A stretch of 33,415 nucleotides of DNA from a virus: IMG/VR virus record IMGVR_UViG_3300028610_001630, positions 1-33,415 of that record; one strand, 5' to 3'. Positions 12,415 through 20,429 of this stretch are shown here, in pieces; position 1 is the first letter of the stretch; every line of letters starts with the position of its first letter. The translations under genes were made by a program, and so were the position numbers. The notes beneath the pieces were generated by a model that saw only the letters and a list, made by a program, of their open reading frames with translations, was not told where the DNA came from and did no database searches.

Positions 12415-13248
12415 ATGCTAGGAAAAGATGATCCTGCCGCTAACGAATTTGGAATAACCGATCCGGAGCAAGGATTGGAAGAGCCAAATGAGGAAGTGAA
12501 AACGGGACATGAGGAAGGAGCGGTAGAAGGTGCCCCGGAAGGGCAAACACCGGAACCGGAAAAGCTGATTGCCGGTAAGTTCAAAACCCAGGAAGAACTG
12601 GAGAAGGCTTACCAGGAATCGGAGAAATCGCGTTCTCAGTTGGACCAGGAAAGGGTGAGGCTGGAGGCGGAGAAGAAGGCATTGAGCCCGGTCATTGAAA
12701 AGGCTAACCAGATCATTGACCGACAAACTCAAGGAGCTGAACCTTCGCTGGAGGAAAGAAGAGATGCCTATTACAAGGGCATTGGTGAAAATCCCTATCA
12801 GGTTCATGCGGACGCACTGAATTCTCCTGAAGTTAAGGAGGTTCTCAAAAAGGCAGTTCAGGAGGTAACGCAGCCGTTTGTCGAACGGCAAAACCAGAAC
12901 AGGATAGATGGGATGATAAAAGAGGCAAAGGAGACTATCACCGTTAAGGAAGGCTACCCGGTGAATTTTGGAGACCACATCGGTGATATTGGCCGGATCC
13001 TGGACGAACGGCCCTGGCTGAGACAGGACCCTTCATGCCTGAAACTCGCCTACAGCGTTATGATCGAGCAAAGACCTGAACTGCTGAAAAATTGGGAATC
13101 GAAGAAACCAGGCACTGGCCCAGCAATACCCCATACCGAAACGAGCAGCGGAGCAGCCCCGAAAATAGAGACAAAGAAAAGCGAGGAGGACAAGGAATGG
13201 GAGGAAATGGTTAGGGCCGGGCCGAAAATGGACAGCGTATTAGTCTAA
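12415..13248 (+). CDS. Capsid scaffolding protein, 277 aa
   Basis: ATG 12415 has GGAGG at seven bases. The protein is acidic, low in complexity at the N-terminus (many Glu, Gly and Pro), then strongly helical with KFKTQEELEKAYQESEKSRS and a run of E/K/R heptads. It then carries a region with GDIGRILDERPWLRQD and ends in a charged tail. The composition, the length and the place between portal and major capsid protein are those of a podovirus scaffold. A scaffold guides procapsid assembly and then leaves the head. The KFKTxEEL segment recurs in many phage scaffolds. A terminator directly precedes the gene, so its level may be set by readthrough. Confidence 0.75.
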   Translation: MLGKDDPAANEFGITDPEQGLEEPNEEVKTGHEEGAVEGAPEGQTPEPEKLIAGKFKTQEELEKAYQESEKSRSQLDQERVRLEAEKKALSPVIEKANQIIDRQTQGAEPSLEERRDAYYKGIGENPYQVHADALNSPEVKEVLKKAVQEVTQPFVERQNQNRIDGMIKEAKETITVKEGYPVNFGDHIGDIGRILDERPWLRQDPSCLKLAYSVMIEQRPELLKNWESKKPGTGPAIPHTETSSGAAPKIETKKSEEDKEWEEMVRAGPKMDSVLV

Positions 13249-13261
13249 GGGAGGAATTAAA

Positions 13262-14413
13262 ATGGCAATGATTGATGGAGTTAGAGATACAAACACCATA
13301 ATTGCGGCAACCCGCAAGTTGGATACGGCGGACAGGATTGCACTTCTGGAACCCGATGCGGCTCCTCTAACCGTTATTCTCAAGATGGCCCGGAAGCGTA
13401 AGACCACCGACCCCAAGTTCAGGTGGTTTGAGGATGTGCTGGGTCCCCGGTGGGATACGGTAAATTACTCAACGGGATATACAACTTCCGAGACCAGTAT
13501 TGTCGTTGACAACGGCGCCTACTTCAAGGCCAACGACCTGGTCAAGGTAACGACCACCGCGGAGGTTGTTCTGGTAACCGCTGTTAGCACCAACACCCTA
13601 ACGGTAACCCGGGCATTCGGGGAGACTGCGGCCGGCGCAGTTGCCGATGGAGGTAAGCTACTCATTCTCGGTAATCTCAGCGAGGAAGGTGCCGATGCCC
13701 CGGCGATCAAGACCACCCAGAAGGTAGAGGTTTATAACTTTACCACAATCGTCAGGACACCCCTGGGATTGACCGGCACGGAGGCGGCTACCGACCTCTA
13801 CGGAGAGAAAGACCTGCCTTACCAACGCCGGAAAGCGGCCATCGAGCATATGAAGGATATTGAAAACCGGTTCCTCTTCAGCGAGCGAAAAGAGGATACC
13901 AGCGGGACGCATCCGAAGCGTTCCACTCGTGGATTAATCAAGTGGATTACCACGAATGTTACCGATGCCGGGAATACCCTGACCGAGGCGGAGTTCAATA
14001 CCTTCTTAGAGAGCGTCTTCCGGTATGGTTCCAAAAAGAAGATGCTTATCGCCTGCTCGAAGATAGTCTCCGCACTGGACTCCTGGGGCCGGGCTGCGGT
14101 TCGGGTTTTATCGAAGGACCAGACCTACGGGATTTCCGTTAAGCAGTATCTAACCTCACACGGCACGCTCAATGTGACAAAGCACGACCTTCTGGAGGAA
14201 TTCTACAACGAGACCGGTTTTGCCCTTGAGCCTGCTTCCATGTGGTATAGGCCACTGCAGGGTGCTAAGAACAGGGATACCCATCTTCGGAAAAACATTC
14301 AGGACAACAAGAACGACAGCGAGCAGGACGAATGGATGACTGAGGTGGGGCTGCATCTCGAGCATCAGAAGAAGCACGGGCGACTGCATAATGTCGACCA
14401 GTATTCAGCGTGA
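13262..14413 (+). CDS. Major capsid protein, SU10-type (HK97 fold), 383 aa
   Basis: ATG 13262 follows GGGAGGAATT. The protein resembles the SU10 major capsid family (formerly DUF5309) in overall pattern. The N-terminal segment has DGVRDTNTIIAATRKLDTAD and EPDAAPLTVILKMARKRKT, and a beta-rich insertion of about 80 residues follows (VDNGAYFKANDLVKV, then TLTVTRAFGE). The core has YNFTTIVRTPLGLTGTE and IENRFLFSERKED, and the C-terminal part has TKHDLLEEFYNETGFALEP. Length is in the normal range. It would form the icosahedral shell. It follows the scaffold by 13 bases, and a strong terminator after it separates the capsid gene from the neck and sugar genes. Confidence 0.85.
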   Translation: MAMIDGVRDTNTIIAATRKLDTADRIALLEPDAAPLTVILKMARKRKTTDPKFRWFEDVLGPRWDTVNYSTGYTTSETSIVVDNGAYFKANDLVKVTTTAEVVLVTAVSTNTLTVTRAFGETAAGAVADGGKLLILGNLSEEGADAPAIKTTQKVEVYNFTTIVRTPLGLTGTEAATDLYGEKDLPYQRRKAAIEHMKDIENRFLFSERKEDTSGTHPKRSTRGLIKWITTNVTDAGNTLTEAEFNTFLESVFRYGSKKKMLIACSKIVSALDSWGRAAVRVLSKDQTYGISVKQYLTSHGTLNVTKHDLLEEFYNETGFALEPASMWYRPLQGAKNRDTHLRKNIQDNKNDSEQDEWMTEVGLHLEHQKKHGRLHNVDQYSA

Positions 14414-14424
14414 TCGTCACTTAC

Positions 14425-14457
14425 GGAAGGGGGGGCTTCCCCTCCCTTCCTCTTTTT
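14425..14457 (+). terminator. Strong intrinsic terminator after the capsid gene
   Basis: GGAAGGGGGGG and CCCCTCCCTTCC form an 11-bp stem with a single bulged T and a CTT loop, followed by TCTTTTT. It starts 12 bases after the capsid stop. The next gene's GGAGG ribosome site follows about 14 bases after the T run. Confidence 0.8.
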
Positions 14458-14480
14458 AATTTCAACTAATGGAGGATGTT

Positions 14481-14885
14481 ATGCGATTTGATAGTCCTTA
14501 TGATGGATTGCGGTTAGTCAAGAAGGCAAGGGCGAAGACTGTGGTAGAAGGTCAAGTCATCTTATCTCCCGGGGAAGATGCGCAGTTCAAGAACGGGGTT
14601 TACGAGACGGACGACAAGGAGATGATTAAGTGGCTCCTGGGCCACGACGGATACAAGAGGGATTTCTTTGCCGATATTCCTCAGTCGGAGCTTCAGAAGG
14701 AGGAAGCTGGAAAGAAGGGGGGAAAGAAGGGGAAGGAATCTGTTGAGGTGAAGGAAGAGAACCCGGAAGGAGTTGAGGTTAGTGAGTCAGAAGAAGAAAG
14801 TACAAAAGCACCTAAAGCTGGTAAGGGCAGGAGAAAGGGAAAGAGAAAGAAAGCCAAAAGTGCTTCTGGCAGTTCCGGTAGCTGA
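14481..14885 (+). CDS. Post-capsid hypothetical protein with charged tail, 134 aa
   Basis: I chose ATG 14481, which has GGAGG at five to six bases. An in-frame ATG at 14469 lies upstream of that ribosome site. Residues 1-70 form a small alpha/beta domain (VEGQVILSPGEDAQFKNGVY, then DDKEMIKWLLGHDGYKRDFF). The remaining 65 residues are a low-complexity Lys/Glu/Gly/Ser tail. Proteins of this kind often follow SU10-type capsid genes, but I know no proven role. A head decoration or completion protein is possible. The basic tail could bind DNA or a charged surface. Its 3' end overlaps the next glycosyltransferase. Confidence 0.55.
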   Translation: MRFDSPYDGLRLVKKARAKTVVEGQVILSPGEDAQFKNGVYETDDKEMIKWLLGHDGYKRDFFADIPQSELQKEEAGKKGGKKGKESVEVKEENPEGVEVSESEEESTKAPKAGKGRRKGKRKKAKSASGSSGS

Positions 14886-15657
14886 CAAGGTTGAGCATAG
14901 AACTCATACATGCCTTACTAACATATTTCATTCTCTGATTCTTTCCGGTTATGAGTATGCCTACCACAATAAGCAGTCAGCCAATCTACACGCATCCCGG
15001 AATAGGGCCGTCCAGGTAGCCTACGAAAACGGCTGCTCTCATGTCCTGTTTATCGACTCGGACATGACCTTCCCGGACGGGGTGCAGGGGGGCATGGAGA
15101 ATGTAGTTGAGCAGCTACTGAGGCATGACCGGGATATTATCGGGGCATTGGCAGTCCGAAAAAGGGCACCTCACTTTCCCAATATAGCCAATTTCGATGA
15201 GGAAAATCAGTGGTTTGTAAACATTCTCGACTGGCCCGAGGATGCCCTTATCGAAGTGGATGCAATCGGCACTTCAACCCTTCTGATTAAGCTCTCCGTT
15301 TTTGACCGGATCTCCGAGCACTTCTTTTCCGACATTCCCTTCAAAGACCATAACTGGTTTGGATTTGTCCAGTTACGCACCAACAACTCCATTAAAGAGC
15401 TCGGTATGGACTATTCTTTCTGTTACCGGGCAATGAAGGCCGGACTAAAGATATTCTGCGATACCTCCATCCCGATTGGACATATTGGCAGTTATACTTT
15501 CACCGTAAACGATTTTTCGGTCTATAAGGAAGAGGCGTTTGAACACAATACCGCAAAGGTCGAATTGACAAAGGCAAGGGTTATTAAGGAGAAGGAAATT
15601 GAGCCTGATACAAAAACCGCAATTCCCGCTGATAATAATCAAGAAGCCGGAAAATAG
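14860..15657 (+). CDS. GT-A-type glycosyltransferase, about 265 aa
   Basis: The fold is that of family-2-like transferases. It has a first beta strand (KVLLAVPVADKVE), a helix with NLHASRNRAVQVAYENG, then HVLFIDSDMTFPDG with the metal/nucleotide-binding DSD, then DRDIIGALAVRKRAP and VDAIGTSTLLIKLSVF. A later GMDYSFCYRAMKAG helix and HIGSYTF end the core. The start is uncertain. The frame is open from 14773, but GTG 14860 gives only a 26-base overlap with the preceding gene and removes a highly basic lead. It would transfer a sugar, likely to a virion or cell-surface target, and pairs with the second transferase at 15808. Confidence 0.75.
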   Translation: MLLAVPVADKVEHRTHTCLTNIFHSLILSGYEYAYHNKQSANLHASRNRAVQVAYENGCSHVLFIDSDMTFPDGVQGGMENVVEQLLRHDRDIIGALAVRKRAPHFPNIANFDEENQWFVNILDWPEDALIEVDAIGTSTLLIKLSVFDRISEHFFSDIPFKDHNWFGFVQLRTNNSIKELGMDYSFCYRAMKAGLKIFCDTSIPIGHIGSYTFTVNDFSVYKEEAFEHNTAKVELTKARVIKEKEIEPDTKTAIPADNNQEAGK

Positions 15658-15799
15658 GGACCCCCTCTGTGTCGAATGCCACGAGTATGCCGACCTGTGG
15701 AGTAAGGGACTGCCCTATTGCAGAGAACATTACAATGAGAAGTTTTATAAGCCGGTATTCGAGGACGAACAGGAGGATTTCTTAAACCTGAAACACTAA
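15599..15799 (+). CDS. Small zinc-binding protein, up to 66 aa
   Basis: The frame is open from a TTG at 15599, but the true start may lie nearer 15640 since the first residues overlap the glycosyltransferase. The core CVECHEYADLWSKGLPYCREHY has two cysteines plus a later Cys and His, a likely zinc knuckle, followed by an acidic tail. It lies between two glycosyltransferases. The role is unknown. Similar small CxxC proteins are scattered through phage structural clusters. Confidence 0.5.
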   Translation: MSLIQKPQFPLIIIKKPENRDPLCVECHEYADLWSKGLPYCREHYNEKFYKPVFEDEQEDFLNLKH

Positions 15800-15807
15800 G
15801 AGGTGCT

Positions 15808-16437
15808 ATGAAGGACAGAGTAAACATACTGATGCTTACCTATAACCAGCCTCAACTGGAGGCGGATTGCCTGAGCAGTATTGTTAAGCAGACGGAGCAT
15901 CCGTATTCAATCACTGTGCACGATAACCGGGGAGGGAATACCAACCTGGCTGAGATATGGAATAAGCTCATCCGGGAATCGGTTCATAGCCATTTACTGT
16001 TCCTCAATTCCGATACGGTAGTGGAGAAGGGCTGGTTATCAAAACTGGCCGGTTCATTCGATGAGATACATCGCCTGGGAGCCATCGGCCCGGTAACCAA
16101 CCGCTGCGGATACCCATATCAAATCAGGGAAATTGCGCAGCCGGAGCCAAATTTAACCAAGGCGGAAATATCAGGCTTCTGCTTTCTCACAAAAAAAGAG
16201 GTATTTGAGAAGGTGGGCTATTTTGACGAAGAGTTCGACTTTTACGGTCAGGAGTCCGAATGGTTTCTCCGGGTTAAGCAGGCTGGTTACTGGGTAGGGT
16301 TCCGGCAAGATGTCTTCGTCTCTCACTTAGGTGGGGCCTCGATAAAGAAAAGGGAGGGATTTGATTTAGCCGGGGCACGGAAGAGGGGCGGGGAACTCTA
16401 CCGGGAGAAGAGATACGAGGCTGAGCAAGGAGCTTAA
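15808..16437 (+). CDS. Family-2 glycosyltransferase, 209 aa
   Basis: ATG 15808 follows AGAGGTGCT. The sequence begins with a classic GT2 start (VNILMLTYNQPQLEADCLSS), then SITVHDNRGG, then LLFLNSDTVVEKGWL with the D-x-D-like NSD motif. FCFLTKKEVFEKVGYFDEEF and a catalytic-region-like EWFLRVKQAG follow. This is the rhamnosyl/galactosyl-type layout at short length. It needs an activated sugar, which the epimerase at 7901 might help supply. Its stop overlaps the neck protein start, so it is co-expressed with virion genes rather than with a polysaccharide operon. Confidence 0.85.
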   Translation: MKDRVNILMLTYNQPQLEADCLSSIVKQTEHPYSITVHDNRGGNTNLAEIWNKLIRESVHSHLLFLNSDTVVEKGWLSKLAGSFDEIHRLGAIGPVTNRCGYPYQIREIAQPEPNLTKAEISGFCFLTKKEVFEKVGYFDEEFDFYGQESEWFLRVKQAGYWVGFRQDVFVSHLGGASIKKREGFDLAGARKRGGELYREKRYEAEQGA

Positions 16438-17096
16438 TGCAGTATATTAACATCATAAACAATGTCCTGAACCGCTGCCACGACCCGGGGAAGTCCGATA
16501 TGGTCAAGGACTTTATCAACGAAGTCTATCAGCGAGTAATGAGTGAATTCGACTGGCCGTTTCTTCAAAAGGAGAGCAGTTTTAACACGGTTGTCGGCCA
16601 ACTGGAGTATGAACTGGCCTCCGATTGTCGGCTGGACGGCCTGAAGGAATTCTGGAATGCAGCGGACGGGAAGGTTTTAAGTGTTGAGGAGCACGGGGTA
16701 TTTGTCGAGAATTTCCCGAAAAGGACGGGAACCGGCTCCCCGGACTACATCATTCCCTTCGGTGTCGGGGCAAACGGTTATCCCAATATAATGGTTTACC
16801 CCCTTGCCGATGCCGTCTATACAATCAACTATTCCTACCTGATGTCGGTATCTGATTTAGTTGAGAATGCCGATGTGCCGGCATTTCCCGCGGAGTTTCA
16901 TTCAATCATCGAAGAAGGGGCACTGGCAATGTCCTACGAACACGAAGACGAAGGGCTCTTTAACCTTGCTCTCAGAAAATACAATTATCTGTTAAGAACG
17001 ATGAAGCGGCGGTTTTCCACCGCGGTGCGGGGCCAGACATTCTCCTTGAAGCTGGCCGCCGATGTCCTGGAGAGAAGGGCGGGGAGGAGATATTAA
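16437..17096 (+). CDS. Neck/head-to-tail adaptor protein, SU10-type, 219 aa
   Basis: The start overlaps the previous stop as TAATG. The N-terminal helix pair (NIINNVLNRCHDPGKSDMVK, then FINEVYQRVMSEFDWPFL) and the later FPAEFHSIIEEGALAMSYEHED helix with a C-terminal NLALRKYNYLLRTMKRRF are typical of podovirus adaptor proteins. Examples are the SU10 adaptor and T7-like gatekeeper proteins, which dock below the portal and extend the tail channel. The place after capsid and before the nozzle agrees. The glycosyltransferases between capsid and adaptor are unusual. Confidence 0.7.
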   Translation: MQYINIINNVLNRCHDPGKSDMVKDFINEVYQRVMSEFDWPFLQKESSFNTVVGQLEYELASDCRLDGLKEFWNAADGKVLSVEEHGVFVENFPKRTGTGSPDYIIPFGVGANGYPNIMVYPLADAVYTINYSYLMSVSDLVENADVPAFPAEFHSIIEEGALAMSYEHEDEGLFNLALRKYNYLLRTMKRRFSTAVRGQTFSLKLAADVLERRAGRRY

Positions 17097-17320
17097 TGGC
17101 TGAAGAGTGTCAAGGGAAATTCTGGGCCGGTAAAATAACGAAGGCGGTTGAAGACCTGGAAAAGGTTGTCAGCCGGATAGAAGTCGCACTGAAGAATCAC
17201 CTGGAGCATCACATGGAAGTTGAGCAGAAAAGGCAGGATAGGCTCTTCAAGGTCATTGTTTCAATCGGTGGAGCATTGCTGATTATCCTGCAAACCTACA
17301 TGATAATCAAGATGACATAA
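17096..17320 (+). CDS. Small membrane protein with coiled coil, 74 aa
   Basis: It starts at a TAATG overlap and ends with the next one. Residues 12-50 form an amphipathic helix (VEDLEKVVSRIEVALKNHL). One hydrophobic membrane segment follows at about 52-71 (VIVSIGGALLIILQTYMII). This single-TM-plus-coil layout resembles XhlA-type haemolysin/holin accessory proteins, but the similarity is only architectural. It might support lysis or anchor a virion component. A separate LLH-like holin occurs at 28944. Confidence 0.55.
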   Translation: MAEECQGKFWAGKITKAVEDLEKVVSRIEVALKNHLEHHMEVEQKRQDRLFKVIVSIGGALLIILQTYMIIKMT

Positions 17321-19059
17321 TGGCAAGTGAACTTAGCTCTGTAAGACTGTTTAAGAATGTGGGGGGCATCAATGACAATTTCGACCCGATCCACATCGAG
17401 GATAACCAGGCCTCCGATTTGCTGAATGTCTATTTCGACCGGGGCTCAATCTGTAAACGCCCGGGATCCATTAAGAGGAATAAAACCAAGGTAACACTCG
17501 GCACTCTCGGCTGGACGGGGCTTTACGATTTTCAGTCCCAGGACGGGTCCACCCGGAAATTTATCGCCTGCACCGATGATAAGGTCTATTACTGGAAGGA
17601 TGCCACTGATGAGTGGCAAGACATTAGCGATGTGGCCTTTACCGAGGCTTACTGGAGCTTTGCCACTTTTGTCAATAGCTCAGCCGCTTCTATCGCTATC
17701 CTTACCAACGGCAATGAAGGGGTGAGAAAGTGGACGGGGAGCGGGAATGTAGCGCCCCTGGGCGGCTCGCCTCCGTTTACGAAGGCCAAATATCTGGCGG
17801 TGCATAACAATCAGTTAATTGCCGCTAATTGCTATGAGAGTTTGTGGCTCCCTTCCCGGGTGAGAATTTCCGACATTAAAAACGGGGAGTCCTGGCAGAC
17901 AAACGGATATATTGACATTGCGGAAGATGACGACATTATCACCGGCATTATATCCGTTAAGGACATGCTGGTTATTTTCGAGAGAGACCATATTTATCTG
18001 GCAAACGGCTTCTATCCTACTAACTGGACGAAACACCTGGCGGTGAACGGTGTTGGGTGCGTGGCTCCCCGGAGCATTCAGATAATTGAGAGCCCGCAAT
18101 ATGGCCGGGCGATTGTCTATCTGGCGGAGGATGGGCTGCATATTTATCAGGGTGGCAACTCATCTCCCAACATTTCCCGCATTCTCATTGAGAATACAGT
18201 TCGGAGCCTGAGAGACCTCAAGATTGAAAATGCCTGCTCGGCAAACTATAAGAAATTGGGACTCTATCTCTTGTGGGTGCCGACCGGCTCTTCAGACGAA
18301 AACAATCTCCTGATTGTCTATGATTATATCAACAACGCCTTTTCGTTATGGGACATTCCCGCATCATCGGCGGCGATTGTGGAGAACCCATCAACTGATG
18401 TGCCGGAGCTATTCACCGGGGATTATCAGGGCTTTGTTTTAAAGCAGGACCAGGGCAATGCAGACGGCGGGGCCGGGGATAACGGCACGGCTACCGCAGC
18501 GGGAGCTACTACCCTGACAGATAGCACAAAGGCCTGGACAATTAACGAATGGCAGGGTGTCAGTGTCAGGATAATGGCGGGCACCGGGTTGGGGCAGGAA
18601 CGGGTGATTGTGAGCAATACCGCCACTCAGTTGACCGTAGCTGCCTGGGCTGCTAACCCGGATACATCTTCTCAATATTCGATTGGCTTTATCAAGGCGC
18701 ATTATCAGACCAAGTGGTTTGATTACGGGGTGCCGGAGAGAAGGAAGGGAAACCGGAAGCTGGAGATGGTGCTGGCCCAAGAGGGGAATTATGATTTGGA
18801 GGTCTGGGATAAGCTGGATTTTGCCTCCGGGGAGGGGGCAAGGAATACAATAAACCTGGTGGCAAGTGGCGACCTCCTGGGTTCGACATTTATTTTAGGC
18901 ACATCTAAATTAGGAGGAGTCAGTGCATTCTCAAAGAAAATATCTATGAATGGTGCAGGTAAGTTTATTCAATTCAAGTTTCAAACACTCTGGGAGAACC
19001 AGCCGTTTAAAATACATGGCTGGACAAATCATATCAAACCATTGGGATTGGGGGAATAA
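17320..19059 (+). CDS. Tail nozzle / beta-propeller-like tail protein, 579 aa
   Basis: The gene starts at a TAATG overlap. The N-terminus (SVRLFKNVGGINDNFDPIHI, then ASDLLNVYFDRGSICKRPGS) is a common opening of podovirus nozzle or tail-tube B-like proteins. The body has repeating beta-blade-like units with tryptophans (GLYDFQSQDG, VYYWKDATDEWQDI, GVRKWTGSG), consistent with a propeller. Near residues 385-450 a small inserted domain (GTATAAGATTLTDSTKAWT) is typical of tail-associated beta domains. It would close the tail channel and carry the fibres. Order after the adaptor supports this. Confidence 0.7.
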   Translation: MASELSSVRLFKNVGGINDNFDPIHIEDNQASDLLNVYFDRGSICKRPGSIKRNKTKVTLGTLGWTGLYDFQSQDGSTRKFIACTDDKVYYWKDATDEWQDISDVAFTEAYWSFATFVNSSAASIAILTNGNEGVRKWTGSGNVAPLGGSPPFTKAKYLAVHNNQLIAANCYESLWLPSRVRISDIKNGESWQTNGYIDIAEDDDIITGIISVKDMLVIFERDHIYLANGFYPTNWTKHLAVNGVGCVAPRSIQIIESPQYGRAIVYLAEDGLHIYQGGNSSPNISRILIENTVRSLRDLKIENACSANYKKLGLYLLWVPTGSSDENNLLIVYDYINNAFSLWDIPASSAAIVENPSTDVPELFTGDYQGFVLKQDQGNADGGAGDNGTATAAGATTLTDSTKAWTINEWQGVSVRIMAGTGLGQERVIVSNTATQLTVAAWAANPDTSSQYSIGFIKAHYQTKWFDYGVPERRKGNRKLEMVLAQEGNYDLEVWDKLDFASGEGARNTINLVASGDLLGSTFILGTSKLGGVSAFSKKISMNGAGKFIQFKFQTLWENQPFKIHGWTNHIKPLGLGE

Positions 19060-19691
19060 TGGGACTTTTTAGCAGAATAAAAGTTTGGGCGGATGGCTTC
19101 GTTTTACCGGGTTCGGAGCTTAATACTGAGTTCGATGCAGTCAAAGACGCTGTAAACCAGATTGAAGACATCAATGTCAAAGCGGGGGCGGATATTGACG
19201 GGGCGAAACTGAAGGATGAGACAGTCACCAGTGCCAAGATTAAGAACGATGAAATTGTTAATGCTGATATAAATTCCGCTGCGGCCATTGCAGCCAGTAA
19301 GTTAAATGTAGGTTGGCATAATAGTCCTACAACAATAAAAATATTCCCAAGTAATTTTGTTTGTGTTGATGATGATTCTCCGACGAAAATGGTTAGTTAT
19401 GGAGGCAGAAGTACCACTGCGGCCGCGGTTAGCTTAATTGCTAATGTTACCATTCCAATAGGTTATAAGGCAACTGCTGTTCGTGTTCATGCAGGTGCAA
19501 CAAAAACAGTTACTGTTTATGAATGTCAAATAGATGATAATTCTGAAACTTCGAAGGGTAGCGGTGATACAGATGCAGAAGTAGATATTACAGATGTGAC
19601 TGCTGATGGAACTAATTATCTATCAATAGTAGTAGCATCTGTTACCGGCCAAAGTATTCATGGTGGCTATGTAACGATAGAGAAGACTTAA
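19059..19691 (+). CDS. Tail fibre protein, short, 210 aa
   Basis: The start overlaps the nozzle stop as TAATG. The first 30 residues (SRIKVWADGFVLPGSELNTE) follow the W-x-x-G-x-x-L-x-x-x-x-L-N-x-E pattern that opens many phage tail fibres and anchors them to the tail. A repeated short segment (DIDGAKLKDETVTSAKIKND, then EIVNADIN) suggests a trimeric fibre stalk. The C-terminal 110 residues form a beta-rich head that probably binds a receptor. The gene's stop overlaps that of a convergent lipoprotein gene by four bases, which marks the edge of the inserted cassette. Confidence 0.7.
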   Translation: MGLFSRIKVWADGFVLPGSELNTEFDAVKDAVNQIEDINVKAGADIDGAKLKDETVTSAKIKNDEIVNADINSAAAIAASKLNVGWHNSPTTIKIFPSNFVCVDDDSPTKMVSYGGRSTTAAAVSLIANVTIPIGYKATAVRVHAGATKTVTVYECQIDDNSETSKGSGDTDAEVDITDVTADGTNYLSIVVASVTGQSIHGGYVTIEKT

Positions 19692-20131
19692 TCTTCAAAG
19701 CAATTAATATTACCAATAATGATACCGAATTCATGTTCTTTTTCGTTTGCATATTCTTCGTTATCGCAACCTCTCTCTAAATGAGCGGTTTCGTGGATTA
19801 TTGTGTAGGTTTCAATTAAGGGGGCATCGTAAGTTGTTATATGAATATCGTTACAGGAACAATCAGCCATGCCAGTAGTATTGTATCCGTCTTTTGAAAT
19901 TATTTCATCTGGGTAATATGCACAACGGACATTGTCTCTTACATATTCATCGAAGCCTGCACACTCCAGGATCTCCCAATGTTCGGGGGAGATCCCCAGC
20001 CCCCCGGATTCATCGGGGCAGGTGGGGCAGTCAGGGCCACAACTGAAAAGGAAGATAAGGCTTAACGATAGGTAAATTATTCTTTTGATAAATAAGCTCC
20101 TAAGACGAATAATATTATACATGAAATGCAA
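19688..20131 (-). CDS. Lipoprotein with HExxH zinc-protease motif, up to 147 aa
   Basis: The sequence opens with a basic/hydrophobic signal (FIKRIIYLSLSLIFLFSC) ending in a lipobox-like LFSC at residues 28-31. It would be exported and lipid-anchored at Cys31. The mature part is Cys-rich (about nine cysteines). It contains H113-E-T-A-H117, the HExxH zinc site of metallopeptidases, with Glu130/Glu132 as possible third ligands. It could cleave peptide bonds at the cell surface, for host defence, superinfection exclusion or host fitness. The start is unclear because ATG 20131 or 20122 overlaps the upstream membrane gene. It is read against the surrounding late genes, which marks it as an accessory (moron-like) gene. 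Confidence 0.65.
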   Translation of the reverse strand: MHFMYNIIRLRSLFIKRIIYLSLSLIFLFSCGPDCPTCPDESGGLGISPEHWEILECAGFDEYVRDNVRCAYYPDEIISKDGYNTTGMADCSCNDIHITTYDAPLIETYTIIHETAHLERGCDNEEYANEKEHEFGIIIGNINCFED

Positions 20132-20376
20132 AGAAGTAAAAAGACAGTCATTCCAAAACAGTAAAAATTATGGAATGTTCCAAAATGAGTCCAAGCTCTA
20201 TAGAACCAGTAAATTTCTGAAATGACAGGTAGGAAGGCGGTTAAGAGACAAGCGGCGATGCCGGAAATCCTGAAAGCGAGTAAAGCCGTGAAAGAGTGAA
20301 TTCCTAATGCTAAGAAGGGAATCGGTGTAGCAAGTATTATACTTATAACAGATAAAGTCATGCCGACTTTTTTCAT
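20077..20376 (-). CDS. Membrane protein paired with the lipoprotease, 99 aa
   Basis: ATG 20376 has no ribosome site and lies almost at the predicted transcription start, so the mRNA may be leaderless. The product has about three hydrophobic segments: LSVISIILATPIPFLALGI, ISGIAACLLTAFLPVISEI and a C-terminal one with FLLLCISCIILFVLGAYL. It is therefore an integral membrane protein. No family is recognised. It overlaps the lipoprotein gene downstream, so the two probably act together. Possible roles are immunity, lysis control or exclusion, but none is shown by the sequence. Confidence 0.6.
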   Translation of the reverse strand: MKKVGMTLSVISIILATPIPFLALGIHSFTALLAFRISGIAACLLTAFLPVISEIYWFYRAWTHFGTFHNFYCFGMTVFLLLCISCIILFVLGAYLSKE

Positions 20377-20382
20377 TGATTA

Positions 20383-20410
20383 AGAATACCATATTAGGAG
20401 AGTTTGTCAA
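20383..20410 (-). promoter_or_regulatory. Extended -10 promoter of the inserted cassette
   Basis: Minus-strand TTGACA (20410-20405) is a perfect -35 box. After 16 bases comes TATTCT (20388-20383), preceded by TGG, an extended -10 motif. Transcription would start close to 20376, which is the first base of the ATG. This implies a leaderless or near-leaderless mRNA. Confidence 0.6.
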
Positions 20411-20429
20411 GAAGGAAATGGCCGGAGGG

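Noticed and set aside
12418-12978. 186-aa frame antisense to the scaffold gene
   Set aside because: A mirror of a codon-biased acidic/helical gene: Leu/Phe/Arg-rich product, no ribosome site, wholly inside a well-supported gene.
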